Shown in pieces: positions 7,022 to 13,876 of a DNA stretch of 20,909 nt. Where the stretch lies: assembly GCA_031275955.1 (NCBI GenBank), contig JAISNZ010000003.1, forward strand, positions 1 through 20,909. The letters run 5' to 3'. The notes below the pieces were generated by a model, which worked only from the letters and a program-made list of their open reading frames with translations, did no database searches and had not been told where the DNA came from. Each line of letters starts with the position of its first letter. Within the stretch, counting starts at the first letter, position 1. The position numbers were made by a program, and so were the translations under genes. Source of the DNA: Desulfovibrio sp. (GTDB lineage Bacteria > Desulfobacterota > Desulfovibrionia > Desulfovibrionales > Desulfovibrionaceae).

Positions 7022-7377
7022 CGCGACTGGCGCTTTTTCTCTGGCTGTTGAACATGCTCGTGGACACGGGGGGACAGCTGGCCTTCAAGATGGCCGCCTC
7101 TCATGGCGCCTCCGTGTCGGCTCTGGGGCATTGGCGGCATATGGCGGCCCGTCCCTGGATCTGGCTCGGCGCCCTCTGCTATCTTGGCGAATTTCTTGTC
7201 TGGATGGCCTTTCTCTCGCAAGTGGAGCTCTCCGCGGGCGTCATGCTGGGTTCCATCAATATCGTGGCCATCATGCTGGCCGGGCGTTTTCTCTTTCGGG
7301 AAAAGCTGACCTTCTGGCGGGTAAGCGGCATCCTGCTGATTACTTGCGGAGTGGCCATAGTTGGGTTTGGCGGATGA
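7018..7377 (+). CDS. SMR/EamA-type four-helix membrane protein, first of a pair
   Basis: The 119-residue protein consists almost wholly of four hydrophobic helices (about residues 3-25, 46-66, 70-90 and 98-117) and looks like half of an EamA/DMT transporter, the size of SMR proteins or of ArnE/ArnF. It has the early acidic residue and 'TGGQLAFK' helix-1 pattern, and an FLFREKLTFWRVSGILLI ending typical of the DMT fold. The chosen ATG at 7018 overlaps the phosphatase stop by four bases; an in-frame GTG... start at 6997 lies inside the phosphatase and is less likely. Such small units act as dimers, and the next gene encodes the obvious partner. It is inferred to export or flip the product of this operon across the inner membrane. 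Confidence 0.85.
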   Translation: MTRLALFLWLLNMLVDTGGQLAFKMAASHGASVSALGHWRHMAARPWIWLGALCYLGEFLVWMAFLSQVELSAGVMLGSINIVAIMLAGRFLFREKLTFWRVSGILLITCGVAIVGFGG

Positions 7378-7754
7378 AACGCTTTTACTTCATCGGCTTT
7401 TTCCTGCTCCTGTGCTTTGACACCCTGGCTCAGATCAGCTTCAAATACGCTTCCACGCAGGCCCTGCCCCTGAATTTCGATCCGGACTGGGTGGTCCGCC
7501 TCTTTTCCAGGCCCTGGGTCTATGGGGCCATTGCCGGCTACCTGGGCGCCTTTGTCACCTGGATGACCCTTTTGCGTTATGCCCCGGTGGGGCCTTCCTT
7601 CGCCGCCTCCCATCTGGAGATTGTCAGCGTGACCCTGCTTTCCGTATGGCTGTTCCACGAGCCTCTGAACATCCAGAAGACCCTGGGGGGGATGCTCATC
7701 CTGCTGGGCGTCCTCTGTCTGGCGAAAGGCGAGGAGGTGTCGGGTGCGGCCTGA
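7374..7754 (+). CDS. SMR/EamA-type four-helix membrane protein, second of a pair
   Basis: This 126-residue protein is a second half-size DMT-fold transporter with four hydrophobic helices. Helix 1 contains LCFDTLAQISFKYA, parallel to VDTGGQLAFKMA in its partner, and the C-terminus has HEPLNIQKTLGGMLILLGVL, the usual last-helix pattern. ATG at 7374 overlaps the partner's stop by ATGA, so the two are made in a coupled way and probably form a heterodimer, as ArnE/ArnF and paired SMR proteins do. An AGGAGG near its 3' end (7735-7740) serves the following aminotransferase gene, which it overlaps by 11 bases. The substrate is not known; a lipid-linked or amphipathic amine is a reasonable guess given the neighbours. 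Confidence 0.85.
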   Translation: MKRFYFIGFFLLLCFDTLAQISFKYASTQALPLNFDPDWVVRLFSRPWVYGAIAGYLGAFVTWMTLLRYAPVGPSFAASHLEIVSVTLLSVWLFHEPLNIQKTLGGMLILLGVLCLAKGEEVSGAA

Positions 7755-8952
7755 ATTGCCCCCCACGGCGGGCCTGCCTATCGCCTGGGCGGATTTTTTC
7801 GCCCGCCCGGCCCGGCCTTTTACGGAGGGCCTCGGGAGCTGGCTGGATCTGCCCGATCCCCTGCCCGCCTCTTCGGGAACCGCCGCCCTGACAGTGGCCC
7901 TGCAGACCTTGCGCCATCGCCTGCCGGAGCGGCGCGAGGTCATTATCCCGGCCTACACCTGTCCCCTGGTGGCCCTGGCTGTCGGGTCCGTCCCCGGCCT
8001 GCGCCTTTTGGCCTGCGATCTCCTGCCCCGGAGCATAGACCTGGATCCGGACAAATTGGAGGCCTTATGCACGGAGCGGACCCTGGCGGTGGTGCCCACC
8101 CATCTGGGCGGCAGGGTGGCGGATGTGGAAGCCGCCCGGCGCATAGCCGCCCGGAGCGGGGCGCTGGTTATTGAAGACGCGGCCCAGGCCCTGGGGGCTT
8201 TGGCGCACGGCCGCAGCGTCGGTCTGAACGGGGATATCGGCTTTTTCAGTCTGGCCGCGGGCAAGGGCCTGACCACCTATGAGGGCGGTCTGCTCTTCAG
8301 CCGGCGCTCCGATCTGCGGGCCGATCTCGCGGCCAGGGCGGCGGCGACGCTCAGGCCGCGCCCCCTGCTGAGCCTGCGCCGCGTTCTGGAACTTCTGGGC
8401 TACGCCTTCTTCTATACCCCCGCCCGCTTGTGGTATGTTTACGGGCGGCAGCTGCGGCTGGCCCTGAAAGCGGGCGACGAACTGGCGGCTGTGGGCGACG
8501 TCTTCTCCCCGGCGGATATCCGCCTGCACAGTCTGGACGGCTTGCGTCTGCGCGTGGCGGCCAACGCCCTGGAACGGCTGCCCGGCTACCTGGATCAGGG
8601 CCGGATCCGGGCGGCCGGGCGGCTTGCCCTGCTGCGCGGCCTGGACGGGGTTGTTGCCCTCACGGACAAAAGCGGGTTCTCTGGGATCTGGCCTTTTTTC
8701 ATGCTCATCCTGCCGGACAAGGAGGCGCGGGACAGGGTCCTGCGGCAGTTGTGGCCCGCGGGGGTCGGGGTTTCCAAACTCTTTGCCCGCGCCCTGCCGG
8801 ACTACGATTTTCTGGCTTCCTTTGCCCGGAATCCCCTGGACTGTCCCCAGGCCCGCGCCCTGGCGGACAGGATGCTGACGGTCACCAATACCCATTGGCT
8901 GGATGATGAGACCTTTTCCCTGATTCTGGACCAGATCCGGCGCAGCCTGTGA
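7744..8952 (+). CDS. DegT/DnrJ/EryC1-type PLP aminotransferase
   Basis: The 402-residue product has the fold-type I aminotransferase features of the DegT family: SSGTAAL (43-49) for phosphate binding, IIPAYTCP (67-74), the PLP-ring aspartate D145 in VIEDAAQALG, and the Schiff-base lysine K174 in SLAAGKGLTTYEGG. Family members usually transaminate keto-sugars, often nucleotide-linked, using glutamate. The region after K174 is unusually Arg/Leu-rich and the active-site loop differs from the common 'SFxxxKxxxxGEGG' sugar type, so a non-sugar substrate is possible. The GTG start at 7744 is supported by AGGAGG six bases upstream and by 11-base overlap with the membrane gene. Cytoplasmic, PLP-dependent; it would supply the amine that the next genes act on. 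Confidence 0.85.
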   Translation: MRPELPPTAGLPIAWADFFARPARPFTEGLGSWLDLPDPLPASSGTAALTVALQTLRHRLPERREVIIPAYTCPLVALAVGSVPGLRLLACDLLPRSIDLDPDKLEALCTERTLAVVPTHLGGRVADVEAARRIAARSGALVIEDAAQALGALAHGRSVGLNGDIGFFSLAAGKGLTTYEGGLLFSRRSDLRADLAARAAATLRPRPLLSLRRVLELLGYAFFYTPARLWYVYGRQLRLALKAGDELAAVGDVFSPADIRLHSLDGLRLRVAANALERLPGYLDQGRIRAAGRLALLRGLDGVVALTDKSGFSGIWPFFMLILPDKEARDRVLRQLWPAGVGVSKLFARALPDYDFLASFARNPLDCPQARALADRMLTVTNTHWLDDETFSLILDQIRRSL

Positions 8953-8963
8953 AGGGGAAGGAC

Positions 8964-10028
8964 ATGTCCGGCCTCTGGCGCAATCTCCTGGAACCGCCGG
9001 CCTTTGCCGGGCTTTTTCTGCGCCATCCGCCGGAGGGTTTCACCGCCTTTCCCGGCCCCGGAGGCCTCCCCCTGTTCCGCACCCGCTTCTCCCTGCTGAC
9101 CACGCTGGAGCGCCGAACCCTGGAACGCCTGCGCCGTCTGCCCCTGTTTGCGCTCTGGTCCCCGCGTCTCGCCCTGTCCGCCTGTTTCGCGGGAACCACC
9201 ATCACCGAATATGCCCCCCTGCCCGGGGCCCTGTCCCCCGCGGATCTGGTTGACGGCCTGCTCCGGGATGCGCCCGGGGAGGCATCCCTGGTGATCCTCA
9301 AGGATCTGCCGGAGCATTCGCCCCTGCTGGGGGAAGAGGACAACGCCTTTGCCGCTGCCGTGGCCGAAGAGGCGCGCGGGCGGGGAGGCCTTGAGGTGCG
9401 GGGCCAGGCCTTGGCCTATGTGCCCCTGGATTTCGCCGCTGTGGAGGAGTATCTGGGGAGGCTTTCCCCGGGACGGCGGAAGGATCTGCGGCGCAAGGGC
9501 AGGCTGCGCCGGGAGCTGGAGCTGGAGATCCTGCCCTTTGGAGACCCGCGTTTTTTCCGGGCGGATTTTCTGGAAGATCTCTATGCCCTCTATCTGGAGG
9601 TATTCGCCCAGAGCGAGATCCACTTTGATCTGCTCAGCCGGGAATTTTTCGCCGCCGTGCTGCAAAGCTCCGAGGTCTCGGGGGTGACGATGGTCTACCG
9701 CCACCATGGGGTGCTGGCGGGCTGCAATATCTGCCTGATCCACGAGGGCAGGCTCATCGACAAGTATATCGGCTTTCGTTATCCCTTGGCCCGCAAGCTG
9801 AACCTGTATTTTCTGAGCTGGCTGGCCAACCTGGAATTCGCCCTGGACAAGCGTCTGACGGCCTATGTGGCTGGCTGGACAGACCCGGAGGTGAAAGCCG
9901 GCCTCGGGGCGGCCTTCACCTTTACCCGGCATCTGGTCTGGGTTCGCCGGCCCCTTCTGCGCCGCGTCCTCTATCCCCTGCGGCGTTTTTTTGAAGCCGA
10001 CGGCGCGATAGTCCGGAAGATGCCGTGA
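8964..10028 (+). CDS. GNAT/FemAB-like acyltransferase
   Basis: The 354-residue protein looks like a double-GNAT, FemAB-type or peptidoglycan-recognition-type N-acyltransferase. An N-terminal poorly conserved half is followed by a basic helix (SPGRRKDLRRKGRLRRELE), then LYLEVF, EFFAAVL, a beta strand with GVLAGCNICLIHEGRLIDKY, the YIGFRYPLARKLNLYF segment and a C-terminal TDPEVKAGLGA stretch, all typical of this group. It would transfer an acyl or aminoacyl group to an amine, fitting a place after the aminotransferase. I prefer ATG at 8964 because AAGGGG lies six bases upstream; a GTG at 8949 overlapping the previous stop would add five residues but has no binding site. Its stop overlaps the next gene's GTG (GTGA). 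Cytoplasmic or membrane-peripheral; no signal peptide. Confidence 0.75.
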   Translation: MSGLWRNLLEPPAFAGLFLRHPPEGFTAFPGPGGLPLFRTRFSLLTTLERRTLERLRRLPLFALWSPRLALSACFAGTTITEYAPLPGALSPADLVDGLLRDAPGEASLVILKDLPEHSPLLGEEDNAFAAAVAEEARGRGGLEVRGQALAYVPLDFAAVEEYLGRLSPGRRKDLRRKGRLRRELELEILPFGDPRFFRADFLEDLYALYLEVFAQSEIHFDLLSREFFAAVLQSSEVSGVTMVYRHHGVLAGCNICLIHEGRLIDKYIGFRYPLARKLNLYFLSWLANLEFALDKRLTAYVAGWTDPEVKAGLGAAFTFTRHLVWVRRPLLRRVLYPLRRFFEADGAIVRKMP

Positions 10029-10966
10029 GCGGCGCATATCCCGCCCTGGCGGCAAGGCGGCCCCTGATTCTGGATCTGGACGGGTCCGTGCCGCCCCTGG
10101 ACAGGGGAGAAACGCGCCTGCCCCTGGAGGCGTGGCAGGAAACCATTCGCTTCGGCTGCTCCTGGAAGGATTACGCGCGCTTCGCCTCCCATCTGGAGGC
10201 GATCCTGCCGGAGGAATACGGCTGCGTGTTCACCGGCAGCGGCGATTTTCACCATCTTTCCCTCCTGCTCCTTAAGCGTTTGCAGCGGCGCGCGGCCCTT
10301 CCGCCGGCCTGCCTGGACCTTGTGATCTGCGACAACCATCCGGACACCATGCGCTATCTCTTCGGCCTGCACTGCGGTTCCTGGGCCTACCATGCCGCGG
10401 GAGCCGCCTGCGTCCGGCATGTCCACGCGCTTGGCCTCACCTCGGCGGACATCACCCTGGCCCATGCCTGGGAAAACCATCTCGGCCCGCTGTTCCGGGG
10501 AAAGCTGACCTACTGGAGCGTCGGGCGCAAGCCCGCCTGGCCTTTCCGGCGCGGCAGGGGAGGAAATTTCCCTTCCGCCGACGCCCTGATCCAGGCCTTT
10601 CTGCCTGTCCTTGAGGCCGAAGGGCCTGTCTACCTTTCCATCGACAAGGATGTGCTCCATCCGGATGTTGCGCGAACCACCTGGGATCAAGGCGTTTTTT
10701 CCCTGCCCCACCTTGCGGCTGTGATCGGCGCCTGCGCGGGCAGGCTGGCCGGGGCGGACATCTGCGGGGACGTTTCCGGATACCGCTACGCCGGCTGGGG
10801 CAAACGTTTTCTCAGCCGCCTGGACGGGCAGCGGGCTCCGGACCCGGAGCGCGTACTCCTTTTGCGCGAACGGCAGGGAAAGGTGAACAGGGAGCTGCTG
10901 GGCTTTTTTTCCTCTTTTGCCGCGAACCGTCCTTATGCTCCGGCCGCATATCCTTATCCCGAATAA
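10025..10966 (+). CDS. Arginase-fold (ureohydrolase-like) metallohydrolase
   Basis: The 313-residue protein shows the three metal-binding motifs of the arginase/agmatinase fold in order: GSGDFHH (71-77, in place of GGDHS), DNHPD (103-107, the DxHxD motif) and SIDKDV (205-210, the SxDxDxxDP motif). ADICGDVS (244-251) follows where the family's last acidic loop sits. A two-metal (Mn2+) hydrolase acting on a C-N bond such as a guanidino or amide group is therefore expected, but the altered first motif and missing DP make the substrate uncertain. The GTG start at 10025 overlaps the acyltransferase stop and has GGAAG five bases before it. It is the last of six coupled genes, and could trim or remodel the acylated amine. 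True arginase or agmatinase activity is not established. Confidence 0.8.
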   Translation: MSGAYPALAARRPLILDLDGSVPPLDRGETRLPLEAWQETIRFGCSWKDYARFASHLEAILPEEYGCVFTGSGDFHHLSLLLLKRLQRRAALPPACLDLVICDNHPDTMRYLFGLHCGSWAYHAAGAACVRHVHALGLTSADITLAHAWENHLGPLFRGKLTYWSVGRKPAWPFRRGRGGNFPSADALIQAFLPVLEAEGPVYLSIDKDVLHPDVARTTWDQGVFSLPHLAAVIGACAGRLAGADICGDVSGYRYAGWGKRFLSRLDGQRAPDPERVLLLRERQGKVNRELLGFFSSFAANRPYAPAAYPYPE

Positions 10967-10971
10967 ATTCT

Positions 10972-10999
10972 TTGCCCGCGGGAGGGGATGGGATACACT
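10972..10999 (+). promoter_or_regulatory. Candidate promoter of the sulfur-carrier operon
   Basis: TTGCCC (10972-10977) and TACACT (10994-10999) are spaced by 16 bases, close to sigma-70 boxes, just after the previous operon's stop. The predicted transcript would have a leader of about 150 bases before the sulfite reductase gene. Confidence 0.35.
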
Positions 11000-11014
11000 C
11001 CGGGCGTAGTTCAA

Positions 11015-11120
11015 AGAGAATCAGGTGAGTAATCTCTAAGTGGCAATGCTCTAAAAAAGGGGACCTGGGTTCCGCCGGCCCCGCCGTTTAGCGACAGGCT
11101 CAAGCCTGACGGGCCAGAGG
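11015..11120 (+). promoter_or_regulatory. Possible structured leader before the sulfite reductase gene
   Basis: AGAGA (11015-11019) can pair with TCTCT (11033-11037), CAGGT (11022-11026) with ACCTG (11063-11067), and there is a tight CAGGCTCAAGCCTG hairpin near 11096-11109. No known riboswitch core was recognised, including SAM-I. A regulatory leader is possible in view of the operon's link to sulfur assimilation. Confidence 0.25.
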
Positions 11121-11154
11121 CGCGGGGCGGCCTGTGTCCGGCAAGGAGAAGATC

Positions 11155-12255
11155 ATGGTCGTTGACTACAAGGCGTTGAAAAGCGGCGGTTTCATGCGCC
11201 AGAAGCAGAAGGACCGTTTTTCCCTGCGGCTGAAGGTGGTGGGGGGGAATCTCACCGCCGGCCAGATCCGGACCATCGCCGACATGTCCCAAAAATACGG
11301 CGACGGGCATATCCATCTGACTTCCCGGCAGGGGGTGGAGATCCCGTTCATCCGTCTGGCTGACGTGGAAAAGGTCAAGGCCGATCTGGAGGCGGGCGGG
11401 GTGTTCACCGGGGTCTGCGGACCGCGGGTGCGGACCGTGACCGCCTGCCAGGGCAGCGAGATCTGTCCCAGCGGCTGCATCGACACCTATGCCCTGGCTC
11501 AGGCCATATCCCGGCGCTATTTCGGCCGGGAGCTTCCCCACAAGTTCAAGTTCGGGGTAACCGGCTGCCAGAACAACTGTCTGAAGGCCGAGGAGAATGA
11601 CCTCGGCGTCAAGGGCGGCTGCCGCGTCTCCTGGGAAGAGGAATCCTGCACCTTTTGCGGGGTCTGTCTCAAGGCCTGCCGGGAGGGCGCCCTGTCTCTC
11701 AGGGATCGGAAGATCCTCCTGGCGGCGGATCTCTGCAACAACTGCGGGCGCTGTTTCCAATCCTGCCCCGCGGGCGCCTGGAAGGGCGAGCCGGGATACC
11801 TGGTCTCCTTCGGCGGCATGTTCGGGAACCGGATCGCCCGGGGCAGGCAAATCCTGCCCTTGCTTCAGGACACGGAAAGCCTTTTCCGGGCGGCGGACGC
11901 GGCCCTTGCCTTTTTTGACCGCCATGCCCGGCCGGGGGAGCGCTTCCGGACGGCCATCGATCGCGCCGGCTGGGACGCCTTCGCCGCGGCGATTCAGGAG
12001 AGCCGCGCCGCGCCGGAGTATCGGATTGACGAAACCCTGGACATCACCGACGTGGTCTGCCCCGTCACCTTCGCCAAGGCGCTGGCGGCCCTGGAGGAAC
12101 TGGAGGAGGGCCGGGTCCTGTCCATCAGGATGAACGATGGCGAACCGGCTCAGAACGTCCCGCGCAGCCTCAAGGATGAGGGCCACCAGATCCTCAGGCT
12201 TGTGGACAACGCCGACGGCACCTGCACCCTGATTACCCGCAAGGTCGGGGGGTAG
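11155..12255 (+). CDS. Sulfite reductase/ferredoxin protein with C-terminal TusA domain
   Basis: The 366-residue protein starts with a nitrite/sulfite reductase ferredoxin-like half domain (GGNLTAGQIRTIADMSQKYG, HLTSRQG). A siroheme-[4Fe-4S] site follows, with C98, C104 (CQGSEIC) and C138, C142 (CQNNC). Two ferredoxin-type [4Fe-4S] motifs come next (C165/168/171/175 and C194/197/200/204). Residues ~293-366 form a TusA-like domain with the CP motif at C302-P303. It would reduce sulfite to sulfide and may hand sulfur to its own TusA cysteine. ATG at 11155 has AAGGAG six bases upstream; an upstream in-frame GTG at 11134 lacks this. The next genes (ThiS-like, ThiF-like, JAMM) suggest sulfide is loaded on a carrier protein for Cys/homocysteine synthesis. 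The protein is far shorter than classical CysI. Confidence 0.85.
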   Translation: MVVDYKALKSGGFMRQKQKDRFSLRLKVVGGNLTAGQIRTIADMSQKYGDGHIHLTSRQGVEIPFIRLADVEKVKADLEAGGVFTGVCGPRVRTVTACQGSEICPSGCIDTYALAQAISRRYFGRELPHKFKFGVTGCQNNCLKAEENDLGVKGGCRVSWEEESCTFCGVCLKACREGALSLRDRKILLAADLCNNCGRCFQSCPAGAWKGEPGYLVSFGGMFGNRIARGRQILPLLQDTESLFRAADAALAFFDRHARPGERFRTAIDRAGWDAFAAAIQESRAAPEYRIDETLDITDVVCPVTFAKALAALEELEEGRVLSIRMNDGEPAQNVPRSLKDEGHQILRLVDNADGTCTLITRKVGG

Positions 12256-12263
12256 ATCTCCCC

Positions 12264-12296
12264 GGCGCTGAAAAGATTTTTCAGGCGTTCAGCGCC
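12264..12296 (+). promoter_or_regulatory. Competing hairpins between sulfite reductase and carrier genes
   Basis: GGCGCTGAA (12264-12272) pairs perfectly with TTCAGCGCC (12288-12296). An alternative stem joins CTGAAAA (12268-12274) to TTTTCAG (12278-12284) around GAT. The two cannot form together. No T-run follows, so partial termination or mRNA processing that sets the carrier:reductase ratio is more likely than full termination. Confidence 0.4.
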
Positions 12297-12341
12297 TGGC
12301 CGCTGCCCTGAATGCCGCCCCTTAATCCTGGAGGTTTTTCC

Positions 12342-12548
12342 ATGCGTCTCATTGTCGCCGGCGTTGAAAAGGAATACGCGGACGGTCTGAGCCTGACCCG
12401 GCTGATTGAACTGGAAAAGGTCGCCACGCCGCAATATGTCACGGTTTCCCTCAATGACGCCTTTGTGGAAAGCGGCGCCTTCCCCGACACCTTTCCCCGG
12501 GACGGGGACAGCGTGGAATTTTTGTATTTCATGGGAGGCGGGCGCTGA
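12342..12548 (+). CDS. ThiS/MoaD-like sulfur-carrier protein (HcyS-like), GGGR tail
   Basis: The 68-residue protein has the ubiquitin-like beta-grasp of the ThiS/MoaD family: MRLIVAGVEKEYADG, a helix SLTRLIELE, a VTVSLNDAFV strand, a DGDSVEFLYFMGGG end. Sulfur carriers end in Gly-Gly, whose carboxylate is adenylated and thiolated. Here one arginine follows (GGGR), so the tail must first be trimmed, as HcyS-Ala is by HcyD in Wolinella succinogenes. The neighbouring JAMM peptidase is the obvious candidate. ATG at 12342 has GGAGG seven bases upstream; an earlier in-frame ATG at 12312 lacks a binding site. The stop overlaps the next start (TGATG). Role in thiamine or molybdopterin synthesis is possible but less likely, as no thi or moa gene is near. 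Confidence 0.85.
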   Translation: MRLIVAGVEKEYADGLSLTRLIELEKVATPQYVTVSLNDAFVESGAFPDTFPRDGDSVEFLYFMGGGR

Positions 12549-13351
12549 TGGCCTTTGCCCATGAGCAGCTGGAGCGGTATTCCCGGCACATCATCCTGAA
12601 GGAGGTGGGCGTCAGGGGGCAGCGGAAGCTGCTGGAAAGCAGGGTGCTCGTCGTCGGGGCGGGCGGTCTCGGCTCGCCCGCGGCGCTGTATCTTGCGGCG
12701 GCGGGGGTCGGGACCATCGGAATCGTGGATGCGGATGTGGTGGACCTGTCCAACCTGCAGCGGCAGATCCTCCACAGCACCCCGGACGTGGGCCGGGCCA
12801 AGGTGGAATCGGCCCGGGAGACCCTGGAGGCCCTCAATCCGGAGGTGACGGTCCAGGTCAGCCGCCTTCGCCTGAGCGCGGACAACATCCTGGATCGCAT
12901 CAGGGACTATGATTTCATTCTCGACGGCACCGATAACTTTCCGGCAAAGTTCCTGATCAACGACGCCTGCGTCATTGCGCGCAAGCCTTTCTCCCATGCG
13001 GGGATTATCCGTTTCCAGGGCCAGATGATGACCTATGTTCCGGGCCGGGGGCCCTGCTACCGCTGCGTTTTCGAGAACCCGCCCCCGCCGGACGCCGTGC
13101 CCACCTGCAGCCAGGCCGGGATCATCGGGGCCATGGGCGGCGTCATCGGCAGCCTGCAGGCCATGGAGGCGGTGAAATACCTTCTCGGCATCGGCTCCCT
13201 GCTGACCGGCTCCCTGCTGACCTATGACGCCCTGAAGGCGGCCTTTCGCAAGATCCCCCTTCCCGCGCGGAAAAACTGCGCCGTCTGCGGGGAACGCCCC
13301 AGCATCAGCGCGCCCTTTGACTACGCGCAGGACGCCTGCGTTCTGCCATGA
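12548..13351 (+). CDS. ThiF/MoeB-type adenylyltransferase (HcyF-like)
   Basis: The 267-residue enzyme has all E1-like hallmarks: ERYSRHI near the N-terminus, nucleotide loop GAGGLGS (37-43), D61 and LSNLQRQ with R72, DGTDNF (126-131), a structural zinc site C170/C173 and C244/C247, and the conserved cysteine C187 in VPTCSQAG. It would adenylate the carrier's exposed Gly-Gly C-terminus with ATP so that sulfide can form a thiocarboxylate. It overlaps the carrier stop by one base and the JAMM gene by four, so the three are translated together. Length matches MoeB/ThiF (about 250 residues) without a rhodanese domain. Sulfur therefore probably comes from the sulfite reductase/TusA protein rather than from a rhodanese. 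Cytoplasmic. Confidence 0.9.
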   Translation: MAFAHEQLERYSRHIILKEVGVRGQRKLLESRVLVVGAGGLGSPAALYLAAAGVGTIGIVDADVVDLSNLQRQILHSTPDVGRAKVESARETLEALNPEVTVQVSRLRLSADNILDRIRDYDFILDGTDNFPAKFLINDACVIARKPFSHAGIIRFQGQMMTYVPGRGPCYRCVFENPPPPDAVPTCSQAGIIGAMGGVIGSLQAMEAVKYLLGIGSLLTGSLLTYDALKAAFRKIPLPARKNCAVCGERPSISAPFDYAQDACVLP

Positions 13352-13758
13352 CCCTTGTCCTGAAAAAGACCGATTATGCGCTCATGCTTGCCCATGCGCG
13401 CCGTTGTCTGCCCGAGGAAGCCTGCGGCCTGATCGCCGGACGCAGGGCGGAGGACGGAAAGCGCGTTGAGAAGGTCTACCTGACGGCCAACGGCGACAGG
13501 AGCCGCGAGCATTTTTCCATCGACCCCCAAGAGCAGCTCGGGGCGGTGAAGGATATGCGGGCGCGGGGCCTCGTTCCTCTCGGCAATTTCCATTCCCACC
13601 CGGAAACGCCCGCCCGCCCTTCTCCCGAGGATATCCGGCTGGCCCGCGACCCCTCCGCGAGTTACCTGATTCTCTCCCTTGCCGGGCCTGAGCCGGAGCT
13701 GAAGTCCTTTCATCTGGAATCGGATCTGATCCGGGAAGAGGAACTCATCCTCGTCTGA
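13348..13758 (+). CDS. JAMM/MPN+ metallopeptidase (HcyD-like, Mec+ family)
   Basis: The 136-residue protein is a complete JAMM domain with the catalytic glutamate E24 (in PEEACGLIAG) and zinc ligands H82, H84 and D95 in FHSHPETPARPSPEDIRLA, the HxHx10D motif. Mec+ and HcyD enzymes of this family cut sulfur-carrier tails or release the newly made amino acid from carrier C-termini. In this cluster it would remove the terminal arginine of the GGGR carrier, and perhaps release Cys or homocysteine. The ATG at 13348 overlaps the adenylating enzyme's stop (ATGA). It is the last gene of the cluster, and no MetY, CysM or other acceptor enzyme follows. Cytoplasmic. Confidence 0.85.
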   Translation: MTLVLKKTDYALMLAHARRCLPEEACGLIAGRRAEDGKRVEKVYLTANGDRSREHFSIDPQEQLGAVKDMRARGLVPLGNFHSHPETPARPSPEDIRLARDPSASYLILSLAGPEPELKSFHLESDLIREEELILV

Positions 13759-13792
13759 CGCGTCCCCTGCCTGCGGCAAATTGCCTCTCCTC

Positions 13793-13851
13793 CCTTGACG
13801 AAGGGCGGAAGCGATTTACTTTTTCCTCCGGCGGAACATTTCAGATCTGAA
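13793..13851 (+). promoter_or_regulatory. Promoter and palindrome upstream of htpG
   Basis: TTGACG near 13795 is followed after about 16 bases by TACTTT near 13817, a plausible sigma-70-like promoter. Downstream, TTCAGATCTGAA at 13840-13851 is a perfect 12-base palindrome just before the AGGAGGAG ribosome site and could be an operator. No clear sigma-32 box (CTTGAA with CCCCAT) was found. Confidence 0.35.
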
Positions 13852-13876
13852 CTGCCCATCCCTCAGGAGGAGTTCC

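Noticed and set aside
8802..10055. A 417-codon minus-strand frame opposite the acyltransferase
   Set aside because: It has no recognisable domain and spans the junction of two coupled plus-strand genes.
11011..12186. A 391-codon minus-strand frame opposite the sulfite reductase gene
   Set aside because: It shows no motif, while the plus strand has complete siroheme, ferredoxin and TusA motifs. It is an antisense artefact of GC-rich coding.
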